64,000 bases of DNA from Rhipidocladum racemiflorum (taxonomy: Eukaryota > Streptophyta > Magnoliopsida > Poales > Poaceae): contig CM070578.1 of assembly GCA_036346355.1 (NCBI GenBank), positions 11,546,501 through 11,610,500 on the forward strand, in the 5' to 3' direction. Numbering within the stretch: the stretch's first letter is position 1; every line of letters starts with the position of its first letter. Of the stretch, positions 53,962 through 64,000 are shown in pieces. A program made the translations under genes and the position numbers. The notes beneath the pieces are model-generated. The model saw only the letters and a program-made list of their open reading frames with translations. It was not told the origin of the DNA and searched no databases.

Positions 53962-55417
53962 TCATGACAGCAGAGGGACCTTCTCTTCACCCTGACCATC
54001 TGCTTCACTCAAGCACGGCGGCCTTGCAGCCTTGTAGTAGAAGAACGCCATCATCCTCGACCATTCCTCGGCCGACCGGACAGCTAACAGGAGGAGAGAT
54101 TCCAAGGTCAGGAAACATCACGACGCGATTGATCAAATGCCCGGTGTTAAACCGGAGGAATATTTCCTCCATGGCATTGGTACGGATACCTTTGTCACGG
54201 TGCAGTATCCTCCCGGCATTGGTGAAGAGGACCTCCGGGAAGCCAGACACGTTGAGGGCATCCACGAGGTCGGGCTCGGCGCATGCATCGACCGCGACAC
54301 ACTGCAGATGATCAAGAGCGGTCAGAAGGCGGAATGCTCACGCAAGAACGGTCCGAAACCGCTGGAAGAATGTTGCAAGGAGCTATGTACCCTCGGTGAA
54401 GGCAGATTGTGTTCCCAAAACATCTCGATCGCCTTAACGAGCTCAGCCCTTGCCATCTCGTTCTCCTGTGGTCTACAAGGCCAGCATCCATGCTTTGTCA
54501 AACTCGTATTGGATGGTGCATTTTACTTAAAATAAACAAAAATCGGATGCTGCATAAGCTTTCCTATTCGGACAAGGGGATGCTCAAGACTAGAACCATC
54601 GTGAAGTTGTTGGATGACTAGCAGAATCGTGAGATGCATCATGATCATACATCAAATGTTTTCCACCGAAAATCGAAATGCTCAAGCATTTGGGTGGGAG
54701 CAAAGGAATCAGATACCTCTTGTACCGGTTATGAACAAGCACAATCAGCGGGCCAAAGTCCGTGAACACGGCGTCGTCCCAATCCTTGATCTTGACATCC
54801 CTGATCGGCTTGATGTAGTTGTCATCCTCCCAAACGATCTCCTTGTCGCTGCGATGCCCCACATCGTCCTCCTCGTCGTCGTCCTTCTTCTCGGCCTTGA
54901 TGGTGATCTTGTCGAAGAACTGGTCGAGGCTGAAGCCCATGCCGTCCTCGGCGTCCTCGGGCCAGTCCGGGTCCTCCTCCTCGACCACCAGCTCGTACTT
55001 GGTCAGCAGCTCCCTCATTTTCGCCTTCCTCTCCTCCGGGTCCGTCAGCTCCCGCGTCTCGGGCACACGGTCCATCATCTCCCGTATCTTCCTCCGCAGC
55101 GTCCTCCGTTCCTCGTCCGTCATGGGCGCCGGGCCGTCCTCGCCGTCGCCACCTTCGTTGTCGCTGGACGCGGAGTCGCCGTCGTCGTCGTCGTCGCGCG
55201 CCTGGCCACCGAGCACCAGCTGCACGGCCTTGGAGTCGCTCGCCCGCGGCGCCGGGGCGAGCACGAGCCTCGGGGCGCGCGGGCAAGGACCGAAGCGGCC
55301 GAGGCTCCCGGCGCGCGCAGGGACCGCGCGGAAGCAGATGGGGTGGGGATTGGGGTGCCCCGCTTCTCTGAGGCAAAACATCGAACAGGTCGCGGGCAGG
55401 GAGAAGCGCAGCTCCAT
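53962..55417 (-). CDS. Chloroplast MRL7/SVR4-family thioredoxin-like-fold protein, 4 exons, 338 aa
   Basis: Exons on the minus strand are 54717-55417, 54391-54472, 54190-54301 and 53962-54083. GT-AG borders and phases 2, 0 and 1 join to 1017 nt. Residues 1 to about 60 are rich in Ala, Arg, Ser and Pro (MELRFSLPATCSMFCL...), as in a chloroplast transit peptide. An acidic stretch (75-100) follows, then the conserved block GMGFSLDQFFDKITIK, IVWEDDNYIKPI and PLIVLVHNRYKR. The thioredoxin-like half has RPQENEMARAELVKAIEMFW, CVAVDACAEPDLVDALNVSG, FPEVLFTNAGRILHRDKAVR and SAEEWSRMMAFFYYKAARPP. Arabidopsis MRL7 and MRL7L (SVR4/SVR4-like) share this architecture. They act in nucleoids of young plastids and are needed for transcription by the plastid-encoded polymerase and for greening. 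I cannot tell MRL7 from MRL7L by eye. A TGGGCC-rich promoter lies upstream. Confidence 0.9.
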
Positions 55418-55689
55418 CCTGCGACTCCCCCGGATGGTACGTGTGCGCGGCCCCTCTCTCCTCTAGCCTATAGGCTTCAATCTTCGAAGGTGGCTGCCGC
55501 CGCCGCAAGAACTAGGTTGCGAGATTAGCGATTCTTACGAAGGTTTGGACGCCTAATCTACTTCTGCTTCTGAGCTTGGAGAGAGATTTGTTGTTGCTTA
55601 GGCTGCGGCAGGTAGCAGTAGCACTGGCTGGCTGAAGTGAAGTGAACGGTCCAGAGAAGAGAGACAGAAGCTACCAGAAGCAATGGGAG

Positions 55690-55805
55690 GATAGACACGG
55701 CCCAGCCCAAAGTAAGTGCAGCCGAACGAGGCCCATATGGGCCAGTCCGATAGACTATAGAACACTGAAGCCAGACGGTCCAACCTAGGCCCAACCACGC
55801 CCATG
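55690..55805 (-). promoter_or_regulatory. Site II cluster upstream of the MRL7-family gene
   Basis: Several GGCCCA/TGGGCC words: CGGCCCAGCCCAA (55698), GGCCCATATGGGCC (55730) and TAGGCCCAACC (55786). Such clusters are typical of nuclear genes for plastid and mitochondrial gene expression. Confidence 0.55.
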
Positions 55806-56477
55806 CCCACAAATGCTCAGGTGTCAACCAGAAATTTCCCCACATGACATCCAACGTCCTTTCTTTCAGCTTCAGCTTAAAAAAATAGATTATTTGCCAA
55901 ACAAAAATATTCTAAACAGTTTCATTAAGAATCAAAAGCTACTCTCCATATAGAATCAAAATCCGGCTAAAACCTAATTCTCACCGGCCCAATCCAGAAC
56001 CTAGAAGTCGCATCCCACTCGACCCAATTCTCCTATAATCAAAAGCAGCTTCTCCTATAATCCAGAATCCAAAAGATAAAACGAACTGAGCCTTAATCTA
56101 TCAAGAGAACATGTACAGCATGAAAGAAGCAGTGTTGCAACCATGATTCCTATGTTATGTTTTTGTGATGGTACATAATCTCAATTCAACGTGGGGGCGT
56201 CACGACCGTTACGGTGACAAAAATGAATGGCAGATGGTGGGGTCAAAAGAATGATAAATAGTGTTGCATCTCAGCCTGAAGAACTTGGCTTCTTAATTTC
56301 TTATTTGCTGCAGACCAACCCCTCCTTGCGTCAAAACTGAGAGCGAAACTGGAGCCGCCAACCGATGGACAACTCCGGGCAGTCCTCGGCCTATCGCATG
56401 TGTCCCAGGAAAATGAACTTTGCTGACATCTGTTATTCCGCAGGAAACCGCGTAGCTATCGTCAGCGAGAATATGTG
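55806..56477. other. Intergenic, including probable 3' untranslated region of DEG10
   Basis: No gene. CTCCTATAATCAAAAGCAGC and CTCCTATAATCCAGAATCCA repeat a short word at 56030 and 56052. The part from about 56200 on is probably the transcribed 3' end of the protease gene. Confidence 0.45.
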
Positions 56478-57325
56478 TTAGCTAGCGCATGACGCCTCTG
56501 TCTCACCGTTAGTCGCTTGTTCAACGACAAGGTCAGCCGACATGGCTGTCGGTATCCTGTGCCGCTTTAGGATCCGGGACGTGGCAAGCCTTGCGTTCTG
56601 GTATTTCAGGATGATCACCCGCTCATCGTCCAAATCAAATCTCAAGTTTTCTTCAGTGCAGCCTTCCACAAGGCTGCACAGATGCTTCAAGTTTTCCACT
56701 TCCATACCATTCACCTTCCTTACCTGATCATATTACGCAGCCTGATCAGTTCAGAGAACTATAAATGATTGGAGTGCAATACGACATAATTTACATTTGT
56801 GCTCGTGTAGTAAGAGATTTTCTTATAGCAAAATACCTGCAGTTCAGCAAGCCTTTCGTAACCAACATTAATATCATCCATGAGGACCTGAAACATGAAT
56901 TATTTAGTAAACAGGTTTACGGGAATGGTGTGATGCAAAGCATTTCCTAATACGATCCTGAAACGGCAAACTGAAACATGAGTAGATAGTGGATTAATGT
57001 AATAGTACCTGAGATAGGATAACTAATTGTTCACCAGTCTTCTTTGGAAGCTCTCGCAGTGCCCGTTCACATAGTCGGCGTGGTGAATTGTTGTACCAGT
57101 CTTCTCCAAATTCATGGAGATAAGGCTGGGTCAGCGGGATAAAAACAAAACCAGCAAAAATGTAGTAGCTGGGTAGTTTATCAAATTGATGTACAGGGAC
57201 TAAAGGTTGTAACTGCATAAGAAGAATCACATGTATAAGATCACTTGCACTGTCTACATGTGAAAAGCATTAGAACAAGGGGGACAAAGGTGCAGAGAGA
57301 AATGACGGGTGCAAAGCCAATGCCG

Positions 57326-57361
<36 letters not shown>

Positions 57362-60300
57362 GGGAGAGAGGGAGAGAGAGTAAGAGTGTGTGTGAAACCA
57401 ATGGATCCACTTTTGTGGATTATTATTGACCTACAAAAGAGATGGGTTGGGCTGCCCAACAAATCTGGTCAGATCAGCCCTATCTAAACAGCTCTATAAA
57501 AGGTCTAAAATAGGCGAACCCATTACCATTAGGCTAACATAGTGAATTCAGTGAGTTACAAACTTAACAGTGTTTTGTGGGTTGGGTTCTAGAACAGCTG
57601 AACAGGTAATAGGTGTTGGACTGGGATGTTACTTTTGTAGGTCAGTATTGGGATTGAGTTTCAAGGTTGAGTCCACCACCATGTCTACCACTAGTGAAAC
57701 TAGTTGCAATAAACACTAAACAGGAAGAACGCCAGAACATCGTTATTACATTTATTAACCAGAAATCCTCCAAAAAAAAAAAGCACCCCAGTTAATCAAA
57801 AGCTCGGATAAAATGTACAAGTAACATTGCAAGGACTTACAGGTCTAAGTGTGACATTCAATTCATGCTCTTTGCCATCTCTTAGTACTTTTATAATGGC
57901 TGTTTCTTCAGGCTTCTTCATGGACACCAGATGATCAAAGGTGATTCTCTCTCTATTCCGAAATGGGACTGCAGGTATTAAAAAAACCTCAAGATCTTAG
58001 TTTCAGAATTGTGCATAGATAGATTCATCAATTTGCACAAAAGTGGGTATGCAAAAACATGTAGCAAAGCATACCAATGCCAGTGTTAGTGTCTTACAGA
58101 TAACATAATACATAGATAACTAAGATAAGTAATGCATTCAAAGATATAAACATATAAGAAATCATAAAGAGGTTGCTAATGCATACTGAAGTACCGCGCG
58201 TGTAGAAACTTTTAAGCTCACCTGTCCCATCATTTGCTATAGGCACACCATCAAACTCAAGAAGGATGTCGTCTTTCCTCAAAATTCTGTAAGCATCAGA
58301 TAGTGGATTTATTCTACTCACTAACACTCCAGTCATTTCAGGACGCATCCCAAAGCACTCTCTCAATTGAATATTTTCAGTGGCCTGGCAAGATAATCCA
58401 AGAGTGCAAAACCCAGAATATTTACCGCTCTCTTCCACTCCAGAAATAAAACGCTTAATTATGGGCACAGGTATAATATACCTGCAAAAGAACGGGTTAA
58501 GCAAAGAATTCCAGGTAAAATCGGTGCAAGACGAAATTAGTCAAGGACTCACCCAATGTTTTCCGCTCCTGACAGATTTTGGAAAGCAACTCCAGCTACT
58601 TTATCACCCATAATTGCAGGCCCTCCACTATTACCTGGATTGATAGCAGCATCTATTTGTATAGCCATGAGCTGAGTAGCACCATGGGCATATTGTGTTG
58701 GTTCAACTCTAGAGACAACCCCTTTGGTAACAGAAATATTGTCTCCACCTGAGCCATATAAAGTACAAGAATCATATAGCAGTCCACATTTTGACACAGT
58801 TTTCTGTTTTTAACAAGAACTCTAGTGAGAAGGTCCTACACAACAATTTATGTTAGCAATAGCATTGGAGCAAGCTGAGCCGCACAAATAGTAGTGGTAA
58901 GCAATCTTTATGACACAACACAAATTCGAATTAGAATCTGTCAGGATAGGGATCTTGAATCAAATTGAAGAAGCTTGGACAAGATTACATCCTAGGATCA
59001 GACAGTATAATCTAAGATCCTACCTGATTCTACCAGAGATAAAGTTTCTAAAATCTACCATGTATGTCAAAAACAATACATTTTTTGAATTGTACTTTAA
59101 AAGCCTTTATATAAAAAATATAGTCCAAATGAAATATATGTTATTGTTTATACAAATAATAGTGGATAATGGATAAAGGTGAAACCTTACAATTGAAAGA
59201 ACATAAATAAGTAATTTTTATAATTAATTACTAAGAACATCTTTGAGTTTTCACTTTCTAGCAACATCATGTGTAAGCTATGATTTGTTGAGTTGTCCAC
59301 TAGAACTCTTTGTGATCAATTAGATCATGTTCATTCATAGTGTTAACATGTTTCAGTTGTGCCCTTGCAAACAAGATGGTCAAGGTCTGCCGTATGCCCA
59401 ACCTAAATTGAACACGTTCAGCGGATGAAATCATATAACTAACAAGTTTGACATCTAACTATAAATACTGCAAAGTATATCGGACTGTCAACTTCAAACT
59501 CATACCTTGAGGGTAGCCAACCACAGCGACTGCTTCCTGCAAAAAGGGAATGTCTCCAAGCTCCAAACTGTTCATCCCCTCCCAAAATTCCTCACTCTCA
59601 ACAGTCAAAAGGGCCAAGTCACACTCATGGCCAATAGCCTGAACTACCGCCTTGTACTTCGTAGGTGATCCATGCTTCCTCACAAGAACAAAAGTATGAT
59701 CAGCGACCACATGTGCATTTGTGACAATCCTCTTTCCAGGAATTACAAATCCTACAACAGGGACATGAAATTAGCAGATGAATCAAAGAATGAAGTCCAC
59801 TTCAACAGATTTGACCCTGTTCAGCTGTCACGGGAGCCCAAAAATGACTGATGTTTCACATTATCTGAAGTCAGACCTATATGTTTTGTAGTACAGCTTG
59901 TACATTTAAACAGTTCACGAATCAAATCCAGTAATATAGTAGAAAATCCAGTTATAGTAACTTGTAAATAAAGCTAAAAATTCCATATTTTCCCGTTCTA
60001 TTACATCTACTCAGTTCATACTAACTGAAATATACAACCGAGAACAAGGGCACAAAGTTTACACGCGAGATGCTTCCTTGTTGCCTGTTGTAACATTGAT
60101 TGGCACTGCAATTTAGCAGTCTTCTAAATAAATTTCAGGTGCGGGCTAACCCCAGTACCCCACCAAGATGTTCTTGTGATTCAACAGAAAGTTAACACTC
60201 AACCGATCCACGAAATCGAAATTGCCACTTCCTTTCACATGCTCACCGCACCTAGCCACCTACCACAGTAGCAGAGATCCAAACACACTACTCCGACACC

Positions 60301-60730
60301 AGACTGCTAAGATCGGTTGCTTACCGGAGCCCATGCTCTCGCGCTGCGCCTTGTTCTGCCACGGCAGGAAGTAGTTCGGGCCGCTGGACACCGTGAACAC
60401 CTTCACCACCGAATCCAGCGCCAGCTCCACCGCCGCGTACGCGTCCGTGTCATGCCGCGCCACCGCAGCCTCCACCTCCACCTCGGATTCCTCCGACTCG
60501 GGTATCGCCGGGGTGCCAAGCGAGCCGCATTCTCCTAGGCGGGAGGGGGTGGAGGAGCAGGAGGCGGTGGAGAAGCGGGGCCCCGCCAGGCGGGGCAGGA
60601 AGGCGCGGGTTAGGGTTCGGACGGGCGGGAGAAGAGGTGGAGATGATGAGGGTGATGATGGCTGGAGGAGGAGGAGGCGGCGGAGTGCGCTTGAGGAGAG
60701 GCGGCGGAGGGAGCGGACGGAGGCGAGCAT
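56478..60730 (-). CDS. DEGP10: Mitochondrial DEG10-type serine protease, 8 exons, 578 aa
   Basis: Exons on the minus strand are 60325-60730, 59506-59751, 58553-58748, 58222-58481, 57841-57968, 57009-57212, 56837-56887 and 56478-56723. All borders are GT-AG and the phases join to 1737 nt. The N-terminus, MLASVRSLRRLSSSALRRLL, is an Arg/Ser/Leu-rich amphipathic mitochondrial-type presequence. The trypsin-like domain has H149 in TNAHVV, D180 in HECDLALL and S258 in NPGNSGGPA, the full catalytic triad. A PDZ domain follows (CFGMRPEMTGVLVSRINPLS, RKDDILLEFDGVPIA). The C-terminal part has YYIFAGFVFIPLTQPYLHEF, LPKKTGEQLVILSQVL and NVGYERL, as in plant DEG9/DEG10 proteins. Length is close to Arabidopsis DEG10 (about 586 aa), a mitochondrial protein-quality-control protease. 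The targeting peptide favours DEG10 over nuclear DEG9. Introns are long; one has a GA microsatellite. Confidence 0.92.
57326..57380. repeat. (GA)n microsatellite in the DEG10 intron between exons 5 and 6
   Basis: A run of GAGAGA, later interrupted by GGGAGA, about 55 bases, on the plus strand. In the transcript it is a CT-rich tract about 110-170 bases upstream of the exon 6 acceptor at 57212. It is polymorphism-prone but outside the splice signals. Confidence 0.95.
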
Positions 60731-60886
60731 GGCGGCCTCGCCGGGAGGGGGCGGCAGGAAGCGTGAGGGTTTGGGGATTTTCGCTCGTGGGGTTTTTGTT
60801 GGATCTAACCGTCTGAGTTTGGGTTCGAGGTGGGTTCAGCACTTCAGCTAGGGTTTTCCGGTTCGGCAATCCGGCTTTTTTCGAAT

Positions 60887-61154
60887 TATTTTTTAAAATA
60901 ATATTTCTATTTTTTTTTACATAAATAATATACCAAATCAAAAAACCGCAAAAATACCCATTTGTCGTCGCTTGAATTGGGGACAGGTCTGCCAATTGAA
61001 ATAGCGACAAAGACTCTGTTGCCATTTCAATTGGCAACAGAGACCTGCAACCATTAGCGATAGCCCTTTGTAACCGTCCGTTTGAATTGACGACAGGCAC
61101 GTAGTTCTATAATTTTTTGATTTGATGTATTATTTCTGTAAATTGTTTTAAAAA
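60887..61154. mobile_element. MITE related to the zinc-finger-carrying TIR element
   Basis: Outer ends TTTTTAAAATAAT and, on the minus strand, TTTTTAAAACAAT. Next come (A/C)CAAATCAAAAAA on both sides, then CAAAAATACCCATTTGTCGT and, from the other side, GTGCCTGTCGTCAATTCAAA. The core is GTTGCCATTTCAATTGGCAAC and related inverted words. The same words form the ends of the element at 26052-28310, so this looks like its internally deleted form. It sits about 160 bp upstream of the DEG10 start codon. Confidence 0.65.
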
Positions 61155-61520
61155 GAATTTGGCTTTTTTCTATCTATTATCTTAACACTAACTTGTTAGG
61201 GTCAAGGTTACAAATCCCGGCGAGATTTCGTTTTTTTCGGACGAGATTTCGGTTTTCGGTCCATGGCGAAGTTACAGATCCCGGCGAAATGAGCAAATTC
61301 AAAAAAAAAAAATCAAAAGTGAACAGTAGATTTTGTATCTCGGGCGAGATCTCGGAATAAACGGGCGAAATCTCGGGAAAAACGGTGAGATTTCAAAATT
61401 TTGGACCGGATTAGGTAGCAATTTGGCCGGATTTGATACCAAATTTTTTTTGAAGCATTAACTAGACTTGTATGAACAAACAATGTACGAAAAAGCAGGA
61501 AAAAAACTGTAAAAAAAATT
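61155..61520. other. Repeat-derived spacer with CGAGATTTC words
   Basis: GGCGAGATTTCG, GACGAGATTTCGG, GGGCGAGATCTCGG and GGGCGAAATCTCGGG recur at 61220-61380 as direct and inverted copies. No gene. Such words occur in non-autonomous plant DNA elements, but I could not define ends. Confidence 0.4.
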
Positions 61521-61602
61521 GGTGGACCATGGGATTCGAACCCTGGCCCTCTGGAATCGCCGATCTCTAAACCAGCGCCTGTAACCAGCTCAGCTCAGTT
61601 GT
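61521..61602 (-). other. tRNA-like sequence, probably a degenerate tRNA or SINE head
   Basis: On the minus strand AGCTGAGCTGGTTACAGGCG resembles a D-arm (A box). GGTTCGAATCCC (61531-61542) is a perfect B box and T-arm, followed by ATGGTCCACC like an acceptor end. No complementary 5' acceptor strand is present, so it is not a complete tRNA gene. A tRNA-derived SINE head or tRNA pseudogene fits best. Confidence 0.5.
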
Positions 61603-62334
61603 GTTGCTTGATTAGGAGCGCATATATCGCCTCATTCTGTAACATATAGAAAAACACTTCCCATTCTGTAACTCCTCAATTTTACTATGATTTGGGTACT
61701 CCTCAATTGAACTAACTCCTCAATTTTACTATGATGTAGCTAGTGCATGGCAGGCATGTACAATACGCTATGGACAATTGTTATCAATAATACTCCTCCA
61801 TGCATGAATCTTAGTTTGCTGGTTACTATTTTCTGTAGAACCTACCGTATACTACTATTCCAGCAAATCACATTATGTATAGACTTGTGAGTAGTATATA
61901 CCGTATACGCATGTATGTACAGGCCATCTCTAGTGTGCTCCCTCGACGGAAGCTAAACACAAAACGTGGCTTCAAGCATTGATGCCAGCGGCTACCCTAC
62001 AAAGGCCTGTTTGGCATAACTCCTACTCCTGAATTTTAATAGAAGTTGAATAAAATTGTACCAAACAGTTCAACTCTAGAAATTGTTAGAGTGGGAGTAA
62101 AGAGAATGTGGAGTGGCCTGTAGTGCAAATTTTTGGAGTGAGGGTTCCCCTACTTTCATCTGGAATGGAACACCACCAAATAGAAGTGCTCTCGAAGTTC
62201 GGAGAGTTACCCGCAAATGCCACCAACTTCGAACAATGTGGTATTAGTAGTTTAGTACCATATACTAGTATTGACACTATGTTGCATTGGAACCTTAAGG
62301 TACGTTATACTTATTTTAATTTTTATGTGTATAT
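61603..62334. other. Intergenic, no gene seen
   Basis: ACTCCTCAATTTTACTATGAT occurs twice close together (61671 and 61715). The part 62010-62120 contains GGCCTGTTTGGCATAACTCC and an inverse-like CTCTAGAAATTGTTAGAGTG, possibly a fragment of a MITE. Nothing coding. Confidence 0.35.
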
Positions 62335-62586
62335 CATGTAATATCTGTCGTTTTGGACATCGACACGGTCTTCAAAACACAAACTTTGACCGCTAATTTT
62401 TATTATAATATATTTATAAAACGCAATAAAATTATAATATTATGAAAATACTTCTCGAGACAAGTCTACACATATAATTTTTATGTATCCAATTTAAATA
62501 TTTAAAAACATATTGTTAGTCAAAGTTTCGGAAGTTTGATCATCATTATGTCCAAAACGACAGGTATTACCAAACCGGAGGGAGTA
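62335..62586 (-). mobile_element. Stowaway-like MITE, one end truncated
   Basis: Read on the minus strand from the right: TACTCCCTCCGGTTTGGTAA, then TACCTGTCGTTTTGGACATA. The left end has the inner part of the repeat (ATATCTGTCGTTTTGGACAT) but lacks CTCCCTCC. The centre is ATTATAATATATTTATAAAA, as in the copy at 24680-24808. Confidence 0.65.
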
Positions 62587-63757
62587 CTAAAGAAGAATAG
62601 AGTGATATAGAACACTCACCTTCGGAAGCGTCCAACTAAAATATGAGAGGCTTTCAGGTAATTTGTTTTGGTATCACAACTCTTAGCCAGTGGTTTTCTG
62701 TTCTAGTTTAGTACTTTATTTTATTCTAAACTATGTAGCCTTCTTGCCCAATTGATCAGTAGGGATTTCATTTGTTGTGTCTTTGCCACGGACACGGTGC
62801 ATGGAGATCTAGATACATCCCTGGTAGGGATTACTAAAAGAAATTACTAATTTGAGATCATTTTTATAAAACAAATCATTGGACAGGATGAACTTTTGTT
62901 ATGATAAGTGGCATCATCTTTTTTCATTCCTCTTTCTTTTCTCTTCAAAGGCTCTTTCGTCACGACACTTAGCGACATCCTCTTCATCTCAAACTTAAAA
63001 TAATTTTTGTTTTTCAATTTTCTTGTCTAGGTTTTTCGAATAATAAGTGTTTTTTAAGCATTTTTGAAAAATTTTGAATCGAAACTTTTCGAACTAAAAG
63101 TTTTTAATTGAAACTTTTTGAGTTGAGATTTTCTAATTTAAAATTTTCGATTTAAATTTTTTTTAGTTGAAACTTTCTGAGCTCAATATTTTGAGTTGAT
63201 TTTTTTTTCATGTTGAAACTTTCTGTTTAAAATTTTCAAAGTTAGAATTTTTTTAATTTAATTTTTTTGTGTTAGATAGGAAGGAAGGGGGTGTGGGGGG
63301 AAATGAGTAGGGAAGAGGGAGGGGTGGAGATGGATGGGAAGATAACACATAGCATCATAGGAGATTGTTTTTAAATTTTTTATTTTAATAATAACCTCAT
63401 ACTAATGGTCAGTAATGTCATTTCACCCAACTGGAAGATTTTGTAAAATTAATAACGCTGTGCGAAATGTTTCGCAATCAAAGGAGAAAGAAAAAAAAAA
63501 GAAGAATAACCAAAGAACAAAAGAGGTCCGCTACATCTCCTTCACAATGGGCCCCATCTATTCCCATCAAGGGAGGAGCGGCCCATGTATTTGCATCCCA
63601 AACCCCCAACCAACCAGCCCTGCTTTTTTTTTCCGTTTCTCGTTCCATTTGTCCTTCATCATTTCCTCACAACAACAAAAAAAAAAGTTAGAACATTTCC
63701 TCAGCAACTTATCAGAAGTTCAGGACGTATTTGTACTACTATTAATACTATTCCCAG
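62587..63757. other. Intergenic, low-complexity AT-rich then G-rich DNA
   Basis: The stretch 63030-63270 is a series of TTGAAACTTTT/GAACTAAAAGTTTT words, an old low-complexity repeat. GGGGTGTGGGGGGAAATGAG at 63290 and poly(A)/poly(T) runs at 63485 and 63625 follow. No gene. Confidence 0.4.
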
Positions 63758-63786
63758 CTTCTTCTTCTTCTTCTTCTTCTTCTTCT
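63758..63786. repeat. (CTT)n microsatellite
   Basis: About nine CTT repeats, probably in the 3' untranslated or flanking region of the gene that may lie beyond the window edge. Confidence 0.95.
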
Positions 63787-63884
63787 GATTGTTCTCACAT
63801 AAACCCAAACAAATTTCCATACACAAGGAATTAACCAAACGCCCAGCGTGCTCGGCAGGCTCGAACACACAATCTATGTTAGTA

Positions 63885-64000
63885 CTAATCCGAATGAGCA
63901 ACCCTAACACCAGTACTCCAAACAGCAGTACACATCTGCTCCGGCTTTACTCGGCTGGCGTCCTCGGAACGCGAGGGAGTAACAACATCACGGCCACTCG
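63885..64000 (-). CDS. Possible C-terminal exon of a gene beyond the right edge
   Basis: Two minus-strand frames stay open to the edge. One reads RVAVMLLLPRVPRTPAE and stops at 63947-63949; its codons end mostly in G or C, as in grass genes. The other reads GRDVVTPSRSEDASRVKPEQ and stops at 63885-63887. Neither has a family motif in this short stretch. AT-rich and CTT-rich sequence after the stops resembles a 3' untranslated region. It is a candidate only. Confidence 0.25.
   Translation of the reverse strand, partial: SGRDVVTPSRSEDASRVKPEQMCTAVWSTGVRVAHSD

Noticed and set aside
54614..55528. 304-residue plus-strand ORF opposite the MRL7-family exon 1
   Set aside because: It is the antisense shadow of a GC-ended coding exon; the minus strand has clear family motifs and matching splice sites.
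60393..60851. 152-residue plus-strand ORF opposite DEG10 exon 1
   Set aside because: Antisense shadow, rich in Arg and Gly because of codon bias on the other strand.

Overview
The window looks like a piece of a grass nuclear chromosome, most probably Oryza (rice) or a close relative. Five intact genes can be modelled, all on the minus strand, and they are separated by dense transposable-element sequence. Support for a grass comes from GC-rich first exons, short introns with canonical GT-AG borders, grass-type element families (a giant-LTR Gypsy element, a Helitron with a CTAG end, hAT and Stowaway-like MITEs, a Mutator-like element with a plant mobile domain gene), and the absence of any bacterial-style operon.

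Left third (1-22.1 kb): a complete non-autonomous Ty3/Gypsy retrotransposon (1556-13968) has two 4.8-kb LTRs around only 2.75 kb of internal DNA and is flanked by a perfect 5-bp duplication (TTGGG). It keeps a gag-like ORF with three CCHC zinc knuckles and a decayed 3' end of pol. It landed upstream of an older, broken 'putative gypsy-type transposon' ORF (14.2-16.8 kb). Then follow AT-rich repeats: a degenerate array built around CATGCAAAT, an 81-bp triplication and an 858-bp tandem duplication.

Middle (22.2-36.7 kb): two small single-exon genes (a membrane protein and a 113-residue plant protein starting MEGLIP). Next comes a TIR transposon that carries a nearly intact GRF zinc-finger gene with its own TATA box, then two hAT-like elements with 8-bp target-site duplications. 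The six-exon RPA-interacting protein gene (RPAIN family, 241 aa) follows, with a hAT MITE and a 298-bp tandem duplication in its introns. A 281-bp Helitron lies just beyond its promoter.

Right-centre (38.1-53.5 kb): an approximately 15.4-kb Mutator-like element (MULE) with long, diverged terminal inverted repeats. Inside, all on the minus strand, are a decayed MULE transposase (50.0-47.5 kb), a decayed plant mobile domain (PMD) gene (47.1-44.9 kb) and a decayed cysteine-motif/coiled-coil gene (40.3-39.5 kb). It also holds a satellite-like 188-bp array with a three-unit higher-order structure, a 192-bp array and a set of hairpin repeats. This is the most unusual object in the window.

Right (53.9-64 kb): two complete organelle-targeted genes. 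One is a chloroplast MRL7/SVR4-family thioredoxin-like-fold protein (4 exons, 338 aa) and the other is a mitochondrial DEG10-type serine protease (8 exons, 578 aa). MITE, tRNA-like and Stowaway-like remnants follow, and possibly the C-terminal edge of another gene at the window end.

The exon models were worked out by hand from splice signals, reading phase and family motifs. Transposon classes rest on visible termini, target-site duplications and protein motifs; no database was searched.
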